DNA of 64,000 bases from Acanthosepion esculentum. Lineage: Eukaryota > Mollusca > Cephalopoda > Sepiida > Sepiidae. The notes below the pieces were generated by a model, which was not told the DNA's origin, ran no database searches, and saw only the letters and a list, made by a program, of their open reading frames with translations. The stretch covers positions 65,272,409 through 65,336,408 of the forward strand of contig OZ038488.1 of NCBI GenBank assembly GCA_964036315.1. Reading direction: 5' to 3'. Positions 22,601 through 33,756 of the stretch are shown piece by piece. How positions within the stretch are numbered: position 1 is the first letter of the stretch; each line of letters starts with the position of its first letter. Made by a program: the position numbers and the translations under genes.

Positions 22601-23079
22601 GCTGACATGAACCAAAGAGAAGATTGTGGTTTCACCTGGTGGTACAAATCTCAATAGGAAGGTTAAGAATCTCAATCCAAGCTATGGAAAAAAAGAAAGA
22701 ACCAGTAAACCATATCCTAACCAGGACACAAGTGATAAGCCTTTACTTCTGTTCAATACATATGGAAGGAGTGCTGTCTGGGTGATAGGTGAACCTATCT
22801 TTTCCTATTAACCGGTTCACAGCACAGAAGGCTGGGTGCTTTTATCAAGACACTATCTCTAGGAAGGTTGCCGAATAAGACTCTCAACCCCTTCTAGGCC
22901 AATTGGGAATTACTGGATTATTAATATCTCACTGGAGGTTATCTCACAACTTGGAATTGAAGGAATATTAACATTCGATCACTGAATCAAGTTAAAATTA
23001 ATAAAATTTTGTCAATAAATATGAAAAGAATATTTATATAAAGAATAAATAAAATAGTCTAAGGTTATAGTCAAAGGAC
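22601..23079. other. Unassigned DNA with a repeat shared with 1.2 kb
   Basis: 22,716-22,775 resembles 1,195-1,255 (CCTAA-CAGGA-ACAAG-GATAA, CTGTTCAA, GGAAGGA in the same order). No gene is supported. Confidence 0.45.
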
Positions 23080-23390
23080 CATTTACAGCCAAGACACACC
23101 TTGTTACAGCCATAGGGTTGAATCACCTTCATTGCATATGTATCTCTCTGATGAGAAGTATTTCCACTCAGAAAGCTTCTTCCTAATAATTGCTACTTTG
23201 TGAAACAGACTCCTTTGTCTATGCTTCCTTAAACATTACAAAGTAAGCCTCTTGATATGGTTAATTGTTATTTACCTACCATATCCTCATGATCTTCCCC
23301 TCTTACATTCATATCATACACCTTATTCAGTAACTATCTCCCTTGAGTGGCTCTTGAGCCTTGTATTGGGTGAACTTTAGTAAAAAAAAG
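23080..23390 (+). mobile_element. LINE-B 3' end
   Basis: It has ACACACCTTGTTACAGCC, AGGGTTGAATCACCTTC, TTTGTGAAACAGACTCC and the terminal GAGTGGCTCTTGAGCCTTGT, ending in an A run. Confidence 0.85.
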
Positions 23391-24234
23391 AAAACTAATT
23401 AAACCTATTTCTCCAAATCAGTATTCTGATATTTGGCCATTAAAATACTGATTTTGGGAAGTTGTTTGGGCTAATAACATTTCAGCAATTCATTGTAACA
23501 AACTTAGAAATTGATATTAACAGACTTAGATCTTGAAAGTTTTAGCTTAATACAGTACAAGAGTAACAGGAGATAAAGCAAGAAATTGGAAGATTGTCTT
23601 GAAGCAGTGTTCCAATTAGAGTGAAGGAGCTAGTTTGGAAAAATAAGCATTTGGAATCATGAATGTTGGTAGTTGTTAAGCTTAACTAAATATAGGATAG
23701 GTAGGTGTTGAGTTAATTCCCTTTGGCAAAATGGCAGTTTGGAAAAAGTAGATCTACACAGGTGGCACTGCTAAGTTATTTGCATGGGAATAGCTATAAG
23801 ATTATTATTGGCCAATCATTGAGCAAGCTTTGTGTATATATATATAGACCACCCAGAGACATTATTAACAAGATCAGCAAGCCAAGTTCAAGTTGTTTAA
23901 TAACTGGTGGTTCAGACTGACAAGGGTTCTCCAGGCATGTGGTAGTAACTGACTCAAGGAGAAATGGGCACAGTTTATATGGAGTTTGAGTCGATTAAGA
24001 ACTTTGAGGAGGTGGGGATAAACATGCTGCTGCTGCTAGCAAGAACCTACCAAGTTATATGGGGAGAACGTTATCTAACAGCAACAAAACAATAACAGAT
24101 ATAACACTGGCTTTGTCTTTTGTGTTCTCTTTGAACTTGGGAAAGGCATGAATCCATTTCTTATCCTCTTACCTATGTGTTAAATAGCAGAGTAACCTAG
24201 GCTCATTAGCCTTGGTTAGCAGCCTGTATATGAA
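23391..24234. other. Unassigned repetitive DNA
   Basis: 23,535-23,720 shares its vocabulary (TTTAGCTTAATACAGTACAAG, AATTGGAAGATTG) with the region around the 104-bp tandem array at 16.1-16.7 kb, suggesting a common dispersed repeat. No gene. Confidence 0.4.
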
Positions 24235-24520
24235 GAAGGAGAACTGTGAGTTCAAAATTAGTGGAGAAGGCCAGAGGAAACTATTGTACTTTCTTTCCCA
24301 AGAAGATGCAGCATTTCATGAATAATAAACAAAAGGAATCCGTGGGAAGTTTTCAGTTAAATAGAATGGTTTGGTAGCTTTGGATGGTGGTTAGTATAAG
24401 AGAATGACAACCTTGAATTCAAAATCCATGGAGAAGGCAATTGGAAATCCCTCCGTTATCTTTTCCCAAAAGTTATGGCAGTTCACAGATAATAACAAAA
24501 GGAATCTGAGGAGAGACATG
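24235..24520. repeat. Direct repeat pair, ~165 bp apart
   Basis: GAGTTCAAAATTAGTGGAG near 24,250 and GAATTCAAAATCCATGGAG near 24,415 start two segments that stay alike to the AATAAACAAAAGGAATC and AATAACAAAAGGAATC ends. Confidence 0.75.
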
Positions 24521-25329
24521 ATTGCCTACACCTGATGGGACATGGTATAAAAAATATAGTACAAGACCAAATTGTGGAGAAATAAGCAACAGGAAGAAGA
24601 TGTTGCACCAGTTTTTGAAATGGCGAAGGCCTAGCTTGAATATTAACATTTTAAATCCTGACATTTTGCGTGGGCTCAAAAACCGACTACTGCTGCCAGG
24701 CAAGTAAAAAGATAAATAAATAATGAAAATAATAATAAACAGATCAGATATGGTACTTAGAAAAAATATTTTATTTGTGCAAAATTTTTTTTTTCTTTTC
24801 TGTTTGGCAGACATTTGGTTTCAAAACCTATGCAGTGCCAATGTCTGTTGCAAGAGAGATTCCTGGATTCTGCCAGCCAGAGCCCATTAAGCAATAAATG
24901 CGATAGGGAAGGAAAAAAATGAAAAATAAAAGTGAAGACCAGAAGCCATAAGATAGGAGACGATCATAAACTAACATGGAGTTAACTGAAGAATAATGGA
25001 AGCAAATAAAAAATAAAATAAAAAGCTGAACAAGAGCAAATAAAAAGTACAAGATGAAAATGAAAAGCAAACTAAAAATAAAGACTGGGAAAGACAACAT
25101 TTTTGCAGGAAAGAAATGAAAGAAATTGAAACAAAAATGATTAATATGGAAGAACAGACAAGACAATATATTTTCCAACTCTTTCTTTGATAACTAGTTT
25201 ATGGCCATATCATGTTGAAACATTGGTTCTAGTATGATCATTGAAGTTAAGCAACATCAAGCTTGTTTAGTACAAAGATGGGTGACTGCTTGCAAATACC
25301 AGGTACTGAAAAATTAGATCTTTGGTTGG
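24521..25329. other. Unassigned A-rich DNA
   Basis: The plus strand is purine-rich from about 24,890 to 25,160. The minus frames here are Phe-rich and compositional. No gene is recognised. Confidence 0.45.
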
Positions 25330-25485
25330 TGTGACAGATAAATTTATCTATCTATGCTACATATCCTCATAATATGCACTTTTTACTTCCTCTTTCTCTC
25401 TTCCTTACAACAACCTTACTCAGTAACCCTCTACTTTGAGTGACTCTTGGGCCTTGTGTTGGGTGAACTAAAGTAAAAGAAATAA
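25330..25485 (+). mobile_element. LINE-B 3' end
   Basis: It has ATCTATGCTACATATCCTC, then ACTTTGAGTGACTCTTGGGC and CTTGTGTTGGGTGAACT, ending in an A-rich tail. Confidence 0.85.
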
Positions 25486-25834
25486 AAAAGTCACTGTTCT
25501 ACAAGTGTTCTACAATTAAGTTACTCACTATTTCTTTCTACTCTTATTTTTTTAGTTAGTTTTATCAAATACACAGACTACTAGATGAAATAAAAATCTG
25601 CCATGTCAGTCATGTATTGAAAGATACATGATCGCCTAAGCATGTATCATGCATGGCATATAACTAAGATGAAATAAACACTGTTTAAAACCAGAGCATT
25701 CTACTCAAGTACAGTTGTCCACTAGAAATAAAGTTTGAAGTAATAAAAATGTATTTTTTTAATTATTCTCTAACATTGGCACAAGGACACACTAGTGGGG
25801 TTCCCAAAGAGGATCAAATTTATTTTTTCTTTTA

Positions 25835-26225
25835 TGTCCATACAGAATGTGGGTAATCATGGTTCTCCCTAATGTCTTTTCTGTTCTCACTTTAACTTTT
25901 AACCCTTTAACATCTCCTTTTCACACAAACACATTGAATAAGTTACTTGATTTCCCTTGCTTTTCTTGCCTCCAGTATATCCTGTCAGTATTAAATTCTC
26001 CAGGCCTTTTTTCTACATTATATGTCCTAGAAATTTAAACTATCTTTTCTGATTGTAAGTGTCAGTTTAGTTGTAGTTTCTGTTTTCCTTAAAATTTCCT
26101 CATTGCTCACATGCTCTGTCCATGATATTCTTAGCATTCATTGGTAGAACCACATCTCTGCTGCTTCAAGTTTCTTCTTCATCTGTGATGAGGTTGTTCA
26201 GTATTCACTGCCATAGAGGGGATTG
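25835..26225 (-). pseudogene. RTE-like C-terminal fragment, minus strand
   Basis: Inverted RTE blocks: GTAGAACCACATCTCTGCTG (for AAEMWFY), GTCCTAGAAATTTAAACT (for KFLGH) and TCCAGGCCTTTTTTC. It is heavily mutated. It ends exactly where a plus-strand RTE fragment begins. Confidence 0.75.
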
Positions 26226-26620
26226 GATATTACAAAACACTAAGCAGATACAAAAAGGAAATTACAGGAACTCCTACAGAAGTTAGTAAAGGAAAGCAAA
26301 AAGAATGGACTAATCATCAATTGTATAATAAGATAGAATGCATAGTCATCAGCAAAAGGAACAGTCCAATATATCAACTACAAATTGTAGATACCAAAAC
26401 TAAGCAAGTACAGAAATTTAAATATCTAGGAAGTGTTTTAACAGAGGATGGAAAATGTGATACTGAAATCTGAAGATGCACTAAAATAATGAAAGAAAAG
26501 AGAACTGAATTGTTATGTAAAATGACATTGAATGCTGGGCAATCTCTTTGGATGAAGATGAGCCTTAAGGTTCTACAGAAGGATGCTGATTGAATATGTC
26601 AAATAGAAGAAATGAACTGA
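26226..26620 (+). pseudogene. RTE-like RT fragment, head-to-head with the previous
   Basis: It starts inside the RT (GGAACTCCTACAGAAGTTAG), then TACCAAAACTAAGCAAGTAC and TATCTAGGAAGTGTTTTAAC, and ends after GCTGGGCAATCTC. Stops are present throughout. Confidence 0.75.
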
Positions 26621-26889
26621 CCTATAAGATCAATTTGCTAACCATTGCTCTACAGCCGGCACCTTACTTTATCTGCCTTATACATGCATTCTTTTAAATG
26701 GTTTAATTAATCAATTAATAAAAGGTAGTTGTTCATTAGCTTAGTTTAGTCTGATCAAACACCCTAAAATGAGAATTCAACTCCCTAAAGGAAAGTGTAT
26801 AATTAATATTCATTTTTTAATATGTCTGTGAATGTATAAAATAAATAAAAAGGCTGACTATCATAGTTTTACATTTGTTATGAAGATAT

Positions 26890-27260
26890 TGATATTTACT
26901 AAGCTGGGACACATAATGAGGAATGGGGTCTTGGAAAATATCACACTCACAAGATATAGTGAAGACAAAATTTATTCACTGTTTTGTTTGTTTATGGCTT
27001 ATCAATCTTTTGAAGGTTATTTAGTGCCAGAAAACATTTTTGAATGGTAAGAATTTTTTTTAGATAATATTGATTTTACTCATACAAGTGTTGCTATTTA
27101 AGCCATAGCTAGGACAAGTGGAATCCTACCATTCCGAAGTGTATTTGTGTGTAAGTGAATATAACAAACCTAACTGGAATTGGAACTCAGTGTGTAAGAG
27201 AAGCCAGGTGCATAAACAGGTTGGCCTGACAGATAACCTCCTGGCTATAAAGTATGAATC
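26890..27260 (+). mobile_element. RTE scrap joined to SINE-like family D
   Basis: 26,895-26,985 is an RTE piece (CTGGGACACATAATGAGGA). From about 26,986 the family-D phrase GGCTTATCAATC and GGTTATTTAGTGCC follow, then CTATTTAAGCCATAGCTAGG and TTTGTGTGTAAGTGAATA. It sits near the same place in the RTE body as the D copy at 9,236. Confidence 0.6.
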
Positions 27261-27434
27261 TGCACCTCACAGGATGGTAGTGACTTACCTGACATTTGAA
27301 CCCATGATGGGCATGTATGGGAAAATCCATTGTTGTCAAACAGATATATAAACACTCACCCCAGAGAGAGGAGAAACTGAGATATTGTATATAAAAATTT
27401 AAAGTCCACTTTGGATGTTGGTTGGGTGTTGGAC

Positions 27435-27436
27435 AT

Positions 27437-27470
<34 letters not shown>
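27435..27470. repeat. (CA)n tract
   Basis: About 17 CA units. Confidence 0.95.
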
Positions 27471-27471
<1 letters not shown>

Positions 27472-27589
27472 CAGACAGTGATTGACAAAATCTGAAGTTG
27501 AATAAAATGTAATTTTAAATGTAAGAGATTCAGTTGTGTTTCCATTTGTAATGTACAAAAAGACTTCATTATATATAGATGTTCATCCC

Positions 27590-28830
27590 TATTCATCATC
27601 CTGTCTGGCATAGGGGATTTCTACACGATCTTGTCAGCGCTATGGAATCTCAGAAAGAGTCCTTCTCTGGTAGGCTCATAAAGATTGTTGTTCATGGTCA
27701 ATCCTCTGAAGCCTATGACATCAATGCAACCATCTTCAAAAACTTTTTCTTTTGCCCTACCATCTTTCTACTTTATATTATCGAACTGCCAAGGAAAATT
27801 CTCAGACCATTAATAAATATCTATGTAGATGATACTGGATTTTATGAGTGCACCTAAAAAAATCAAGTTGATTAGAGTTTAGCAGCTGATCTCAAATTTG
27901 ACTTAACTCTAACAGATCAAAAGAAAGAAAACTGGCTTGTAACAATTCCTCCAAAACAAAGCTAATGAGATTTCATCATCACCAAGCACACACTCAATTT
28001 TCTCCAGTCAAGATGAACAGTTGTAATCTAAATGAGGCTCTGTGCTTTTGAATGTTTATTGGGAGTCAAGTTCACCCCAGAAATAAATAAGATAGAAAAA
28101 AGTCATAGGTTGCAAGAGGCATCCAAAGAAAGCCACAGGGTACCACAGACACCTGAAGAGAACCATATGGTACAACAGACATCTGAAGAAAGTCATAGTT
28201 TCAAAGATGCTGGAAAAATAGCCAGCTTCCTGTGACACTCCAGAAAGTACCTGACCCCTTCTACTATCTTTATAAAAATCAAATCCAAGCAAAAATAAAG
28301 TATTGTGGCCATATCTGGGCTGAGCATCCCTATCCTCACTTTTCAACCTTGAAAAAGTTAAAAATTGTTTACTAGACCTTGTGGAGGATGACATTTTCTA
28401 CCCTAAATCTCCTTTCCTACAGACATAACATCACAAGCCTATGACTATTCTGTTGCTGCTTCCATGACAAATGTTCAGATGAGCTCCATTCTTTAGTGCC
28501 ACCACCTCAGACCTTTACAGTCAAGACAAGTCTTGCTACATCCACAGGGTTGAATCACCCTCATTTCCCATGTATTCCTTTAGTAAGAAGAGTGTTCTAC
28601 TCAGGAAACTTCTTTCCAAAAACTGCTACTTTGTGGAACAGACTCCCATGTGGATACTTCCCCAAACACTCTTCAAGTCAAAGTCAATCTATCTGCCATA
28701 TCCTTGTAATCTTCCCTTGCTACTTCCTCTATTTACGTTCATATCTCACATTCCATTCAGTGATCCTCTACCTTGAGTGGCTCATAGGCTGGGTGAATTG
28801 TAGTAGAAAGAGAAAAATAAATGTGCCTCA
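27590..28830 (+). pseudogene. Longest LINE-B copy: RT palm to 3' end
   Basis: It contains FLLYIIELPRKILRP, then IYVDDTGFYECT (the catalytic box, YADD changed to YVDD), SLAADLKFDLTL, ECLLGVKFTPEINK, a minisatellite-derived patch at 28,101-28,205, and then DAGKIASFL with a stop. The later blocks are LVEDDIFYPKS, SDLYSQDKSCYIHRVESP, LWNRLP and the terminal CTTGAGTGGCTCATAGG. The patch replaced or displaced roughly ten codons. The copy is not functional: stops and frameshifts recur after the palm. Confidence 0.85.
28101..28205 (+). repeat. Patch copied from the 29.2-29.7 kb minisatellite
   Basis: About 102 bases (28,101-28,202) match 29,381-29,482 with only two or three differences, same orientation, including four minisatellite units. 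The flanks on both sides are LINE-B. Confidence 0.92.
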
Positions 28831-28924
28831 AAAGGAAAGCAATTTAAATGCATAAAATGTTAATTCTTTTCCAGTTTTATTTTTATGTATATATGCAAAC
28901 GACAAATATTGGAGAGAAAGCTTT

Positions 28925-29215
28925 AAAATTCCATGACATAATTGTCTAAGTAATGTTCTAGTGGATAAGAGTTTTAAGTTACTTGTAGATTACATGAACT
29001 AAATTGGTGGGTGTGAGTTCAATTTCTAGGCTAGGCAATGATAGTTATATATTTTTGTTTAGTAGCAAAAGAATAAGCAACATAAAAAAGACAAATGAGC
29101 TAAAAAGAATTGACTAATATGAGATAGCTTCTAGCCTGGAAAAGGAATAAGAATAATCTATTTCTGTGAATTGATTAATGGTTTCAATTTGAAATTACCT
29201 GAAAATTACTTTATA
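28925..29215 (+). mobile_element. tRNA-derived SINE, family F, copy 1
   Basis: It has GTTCTAGTGGATAAGAG (A-box-like) and GTGTGAGTTCAATTTCT (B-box-like), then a body shared with 42,165-42,410, including GGTTTCAATTTGAAA. Confidence 0.6.
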
Positions 29216-29221
29216 TAATAG

Positions 29222-29662
29222 ATGTCCATAGAGTACAACAGATACCTGAAAAATTATAAAGTTATAGGGTATTAAAAAATATTAGAAGGAAGTCATGGGG
29301 AACAACAGGCATCCAAAGAATGACATAGAGTACATTAGACACCTGAAGAAAATCATAAAGTACAACAGACAGCTGAATAAAGTCATAGGTTGCAACAGGC
29401 ATCCAAAGAAAGCCACAGGGTACCACAGACACCTGAAGAAAACCATATGGTACAACAGACATCTGAAGAAAGTCATAGTTTCAACAGACATTTGAAGAAA
29501 AACAGAGAGTACGATAGACACCTGAAGAAAGCTATAGGATACAAGAAAGACATAGGGTACAATAGACACCCAAAAAAGGCCATGGATACAACAGACACCT
29601 GGGGAAAGCCATGAGGGTACAATGGACATCTGAAGAAAGTCATAGGGTACAACAGTTGCAGT
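29222..29662 (+). repeat. 30-bp minisatellite, about 15 units
   Basis: Units follow the pattern GTACAACAGACACCTGAAGA then AAGTCATAGG, 30 bases long with occasional indels. Because 30 is a multiple of three, several frames on both strands stay open with ten-residue periodicity (for example RHLKK-IGYN). These are not taken as genes. Confidence 0.95.
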
Positions 29663-30149
29663 GTGTAATTATAGCACCAAAGATACAAGTTTCAATAGGT
29701 TAATGTATAAATCTATAATAGAAGACGTTATTTGCTAGTATTGCATGAATTAATTCTTTAAAATTCCCGCTTTTTAAACTATATCTATAGTAAAATCAAT
29801 TATACTATATTTCTATCATATATTCATTATCAATACATTTACATTACTCATATTATTTGTCACTAATGCTTGCATTAATTTTTTAGAAAATGTATTTCAT
29901 CTTAATTTTCAATTGGGTGACAAAGCTTGCTTAAAAAACTTCTATCATTTTCCTTGGAGTTGGCCATAATAAGTTCTTTTGTGAAGTGGAACAAATGTAT
30001 TTTCTGATGTTAATATTAAACTTAAATTTTACAGAATTACATAGACAGCATTAAATGATCAATTTTTCAAATTCTTATTACCTTTGGTATATTTGTTTCA
30101 ATGTTAAAAGGATTTTGGCATTTGCTTACTTTCTATATATGCTTATAGT
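29663..30149. other. Unassigned AT-rich DNA
   Basis: No gene or repeat recognised. Confidence 0.5.
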
Positions 30150-30370
30150 ACTTACTGTGTGGAAAGAGGAAAGTTAAGGGAAAGAAGAAAAGTAAATAGA
30201 TAGGGAAGTAGAGAAAAAAGAAAGAGACGAAAAAAGAGAAGATGAAAGATAAACTAAAGAATCAAAAAGAAAGAGAAATGAAAGAAAGAAAACAAGAAAA
30301 AAGAAAGAGAAAGAAAAAAGGGAGAAATCAAAGAGGAAAGAAGAAAAATAAAATAAAAAAAATCAAGTAA
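30150..30370 (+). repeat. Purine-rich (GAAA) tract
   Basis: The plus strand is nearly all A and G, in GAAAGA and AAAAG units. Confidence 0.9.
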
Positions 30371-30856
30371 TATGAGATCCCAAATATTTGTCATTAGAAG
30401 TCATTCGTTATATTATTGAGAACATAAAAATGTTAAAAAAGCAATCTTAGCCTAAGGATACACTGCCTATAAATAAATAAAATGGCAAAAAAAAATAAGC
30501 ATAAACAAACATTAGTTTCAGAATTTGTAAAAAGAAAAATGGGACATAAATTAATGCCAAAAATATTTGCATCTTTATAGAAAAAATTGCAAATGAAGTT
30601 TCTTTTACCCGGAAATACAAAAAATATTACACTGACAAGATGTTAAAACAGATTCACTCAGGCCCTTAAAACATCTTTTCTACAAATGTGCCACCCCATT
30701 ATATTCCTATCCATCATTTTTCAATCATAAAGTGGCTTTCTGCAGATGATAATTACAAAAACGAAATAATAACAAAAATCAATACGACAATCCAAAGCAA
30801 ATTATTTTGAATAAGATTTGAAGACATATTTAGGACAATTTTTCTTTTATATATTA

Positions 30857-30890
<34 letters not shown>

Positions 30891-31427
30891 TTATTAAATT
30901 ATTATTATCATGAATATTTAACTTTTTGTTCACATTTAAAAATGCTAGCAGCTCAAGATCATTTTTTAGTTTCGATTAAGAATTTAAAGTGAAAGATAAA
31001 CTTCAAGATAAAAATTCAGCATATTTTTCAATTTCACTTTGCAATAACCTAGGGATATGTTTTTGACTATTTTTTTCTCCCCTATCCTGAAATTTGACTC
31101 AAAAAAATTCTTTCAGTTTTAAAAGGACTCAGCTTATTCTAATGTTCTCATAGAAAATATGTTCAATATTACAATTATTGATTTTTTTAATTTACTTCTG
31201 TTATTTCTGCTTAAATAAAAAGAGTAAATCCCTTTCTAAAGGTTAGTTTAAGAGAAAATGAATTGCTTCATCAATGGATGTAGTGGATTTATTAAACATA
31301 AAATATCATCATTTTGGGGGAAGCAACTAAAATTCAGTAAATAATAAGCTAAATAAATGACTGTTTCTAATGAGTATCTTCCACTTTCTCTCTCTTTCAC
31401 CTCTCTTTTTTGCTAAGTATGTAAGTA

Positions 31428-31433
<6 letters not shown>
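30371..31433. other. Unassigned AT-rich DNA with (TTA)n
   Basis: It contains a (TTA)n tract at about 30,860-30,905. No gene. Confidence 0.6.

Positions 31434-31472
<39 letters not shown>
31434..31472. repeat. (TA)n tract
   Basis: About 19 TA units. Confidence 0.97.
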
Positions 31473-31475
<3 letters not shown>

Positions 31476-31477
31476 TA

Positions 31478-31700
31478 TGATGGGCATGTGGCCAATTGCT
31501 TAGAATGTTCACTTTCTGACCATGAGACCCGGGTTTGATTTTCACCATGGTCGATTTGTTAGGAAGAAGACTTCTTGATGTTATCAGTTTGGAGGTGGGG
31601 GGACAATCCCAGCATGTGGCACCATTGGAAAGTGCCTGAAAACCATACTACAGCTTGACTCAAGCCTTGTGAGTGAAATTGGGTAGATGGAACACTTGGG
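31478..31700 (+). mobile_element. Possible tRNA-derived SINE
   Basis: It has GTGGCCAATTGCTTAGAAT and GACCCGGGTTTGATTTTCAC, spaced like pol III A and B boxes. A body with no reading frame follows. Confidence 0.45.
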
Positions 31701-31979
31701 GCTGTCGAGAACTAGCGCGAAGTCACAAGTCATTGTGACTGAAGGTTTGAGTGTGCTGGTGTTGTTCAGACTGTTGATCATTGTAGATAACAGGGTCTCT
31801 CCCAGAAACTGTAACTAAGGTCTGCTCAGCATAGTTGCTGCAGTATAAATCACAGGTTGGCTCTGTGGGTGTTGAACGAACACAAATGTGCTTGAGTGAG
31901 AATCTGCAATAGGGATTGGCTAGCTGCTCTAGTAGCCAGGTATCGTCGAATATGAGTGACCAGCTATACACAATGGATG

Positions 31980-31981
<2 letters not shown>

Positions 31982-32068
<87 letters not shown>

Positions 32069-32084
32069 GACACACACACACACG
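31982..32084. repeat. (TA)n(CA)n tract
   Basis: About 30 TA units followed by about 20 CA units with one GA interruption. Confidence 0.97.
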
Positions 32085-32086
32085 TA

Positions 32087-32930
32087 TGGTGCGATGGATA
32101 AATTGTCGTCTAAATTATGCAACAAAAAAATCTGAAAATAATACTGACATCTCATTTTAACAGATATATTTACCAAAATTACACAAAAATATCTTGAAAT
32201 AGGAAAGTAAATTTATTCAACAAAATCATCATTGACTCCAACCATGGTCTCCATTTGACTTCAGAATATCCTGCATCTTTTCTGGATGGTCTTGTTTAAG
32301 TTGGTGAATGCCGCCATAATCCTTGCCTTCAGTCCATCTTTGGTGTTACAAAGAGTTTTGTTAGTCTCTCACTCAACTACACTCCACATAATAATCAAGA
32401 TGGGTTGCAATCTAGGGAATTAAGTGGCCAGATGTAAGGGGCAATGTCTTGTGCTTGCAGAAATTGTCTAACAGCCATGACTGGATTCTTCTGCTTGTGT
32501 GGCTTGGTACAGAGTCCTGTTATCAGACATAGGGTCTTCCATTAACCACTCTCTTGACCCAGGGCAGCATTACCTCCTCGAGGCACTTGAGTCTAATGCT
32601 CTGTGGGAAGATGAATGGAGGCATAATGTCACCATCACTAGTGGTCACTCCAAAACACCTTCATAATCAACATCAGACTTATCCAACTCTACAAATCCTC
32701 TGCACTGCCCTCAGATTGTTGGCCAAACACTCTGAAATGTCCATATTGGAGCTTCTGGTGTGAATGCCAAGCAGTAGAGTATTCTGTTTTCAAATTTTTG
32801 GGGGAGTGAATTGTGTCATGGTGCTCTTTTTCTCACAGATGGCACCCAACTGACACTACTATACTGTGCAAAATATAAAACAAACAATATGTATGTGTGA
32901 AATAAAAATAGCGACAATTTACCCATCGCA

Positions 32931-32933
<3 letters not shown>
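32087..32933 (-). pseudogene. DD37D transposon deletion derivative 2, both TIRs present
   Basis: The ends are TGGTGCGATGGATAAATTGT on the left and its near-perfect inverse on the right (one mismatch in about 22). TA flanks both. The minus strand encodes a degraded HTH (AVQRIC-ELDKS) joined straight to a VTTSDGDIMPPFIFP block, then SVPSHTSRR and a VWG-like remnant, with many stops. At 847 bp it is shorter than a full Tc1/mariner element. The missing part lies between the HTH and the second catalytic region, as in derivatives 1 and 3. Confidence 0.9.

Positions 32934-32978
<45 letters not shown>
32934..32978. repeat. (TA)n tract
   Basis: TA units between the right TIR and the next foldback. 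Confidence 0.97.
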
Positions 32979-32981
<3 letters not shown>

Positions 32982-33021
32982 AAAAATTTCTCAGACTCAA
33001 CTTGTAGAAAAAAGACTATGT

Positions 33022-33188
33022 ATAAAGGTAAATGACAACAGGAAAACTATTATTAGCTGACATGTTTCATCAAATGTGTAATTTTTTAAGGCAAAAACGA
33101 AATGTAATGTTTTTGCCTTGAAAAAGTTCACATTAGATGAAACATGTCGGCTAATAATACAGTTTTCCTATTGTCTTTTACCTTTATA
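33022..33188. repeat. Palindrome 1, ~73-bp arms, TA-flanked
   Basis: The left arm (about 33,024-33,096) and right arm (about 33,112-33,186) are inverse copies with a loop of about 15 bases. The shared outer edge is AAAGGTAAATGACAACAGG and the inner edge AAGGCAAAAAC. The arms contain GATGAAACATGTCGGCTAAT, on plus at 33,137 and inverted near 33,056-33,072. Confidence 0.9.
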
Positions 33189-33252
33189 TATATATAAAAG
33201 TAAGTCACTCTACAACTCAAAAGTGTTGGATAATGAGGTGACACTATAATTT

Positions 33253-33256
<4 letters not shown>

Positions 33257-33321
<65 letters not shown>

Positions 33322-33410
33322 AGGATAAATAACAAAAAGGAAATGCTTATAAATGCAACATGCTTCACTTTTATTAAAATTTCATCTGAAAATTAAATAG
33401 GGGGAGAAAA
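33257..33410 (-). repeat. (TA)n tract and adjacent hammerhead-like relic
   Basis: TA runs to 33,318. On minus, 33,345-33,395 reads CAGATGAAATTTTAATAAAA then GTGAAGCATGTTGC. This looks like a decayed CTGATGA-stem-GAAACATGT module whose tail leads into the TA tract. Confidence 0.5.
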
Positions 33411-33756
33411 GAACAATTCTGGTATTTTTATTTTTGTGTTGTTTGTTTTTCATTGGTTAAGCAGACCCCATGTGCATCTGTCCACTCAAGCAGTGTCTGT
33501 GTGCAAAACTCATGTGCCTATGTGTAACATAATTCTAGTTTGTCTATGCAGGATTCAAATGATAATATGCATTCATTTGTGTGTATGTATGTATGTTCAT
33601 CTAGTAGGTATTTTATCATCGGTTGGAGGTTGTTTGCATATTAATTTGGGGACATTTTACGTGAGTGTGAATGAATTTAAGTTATACCAGTTGTGACTGT
33701 AGTTAGATTCTTTAAGTACATATCTGATCAAAATTGGTGATATAATAAAGTGTGTT

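Noticed and set aside
27118..27558. Open frames around the (CA)n tract
   Set aside because: They span SINE-D and the microsatellite. No domain.
29222..29662. CRISPR array
   Set aside because: Units are contiguous without unique spacers, and the context is eukaryotic transposons.
29262..29688. Minisatellite peptides as a repeat protein gene
   Set aside because: Several frames on both strands are equally open, and start and stop positions do not fit a gene.
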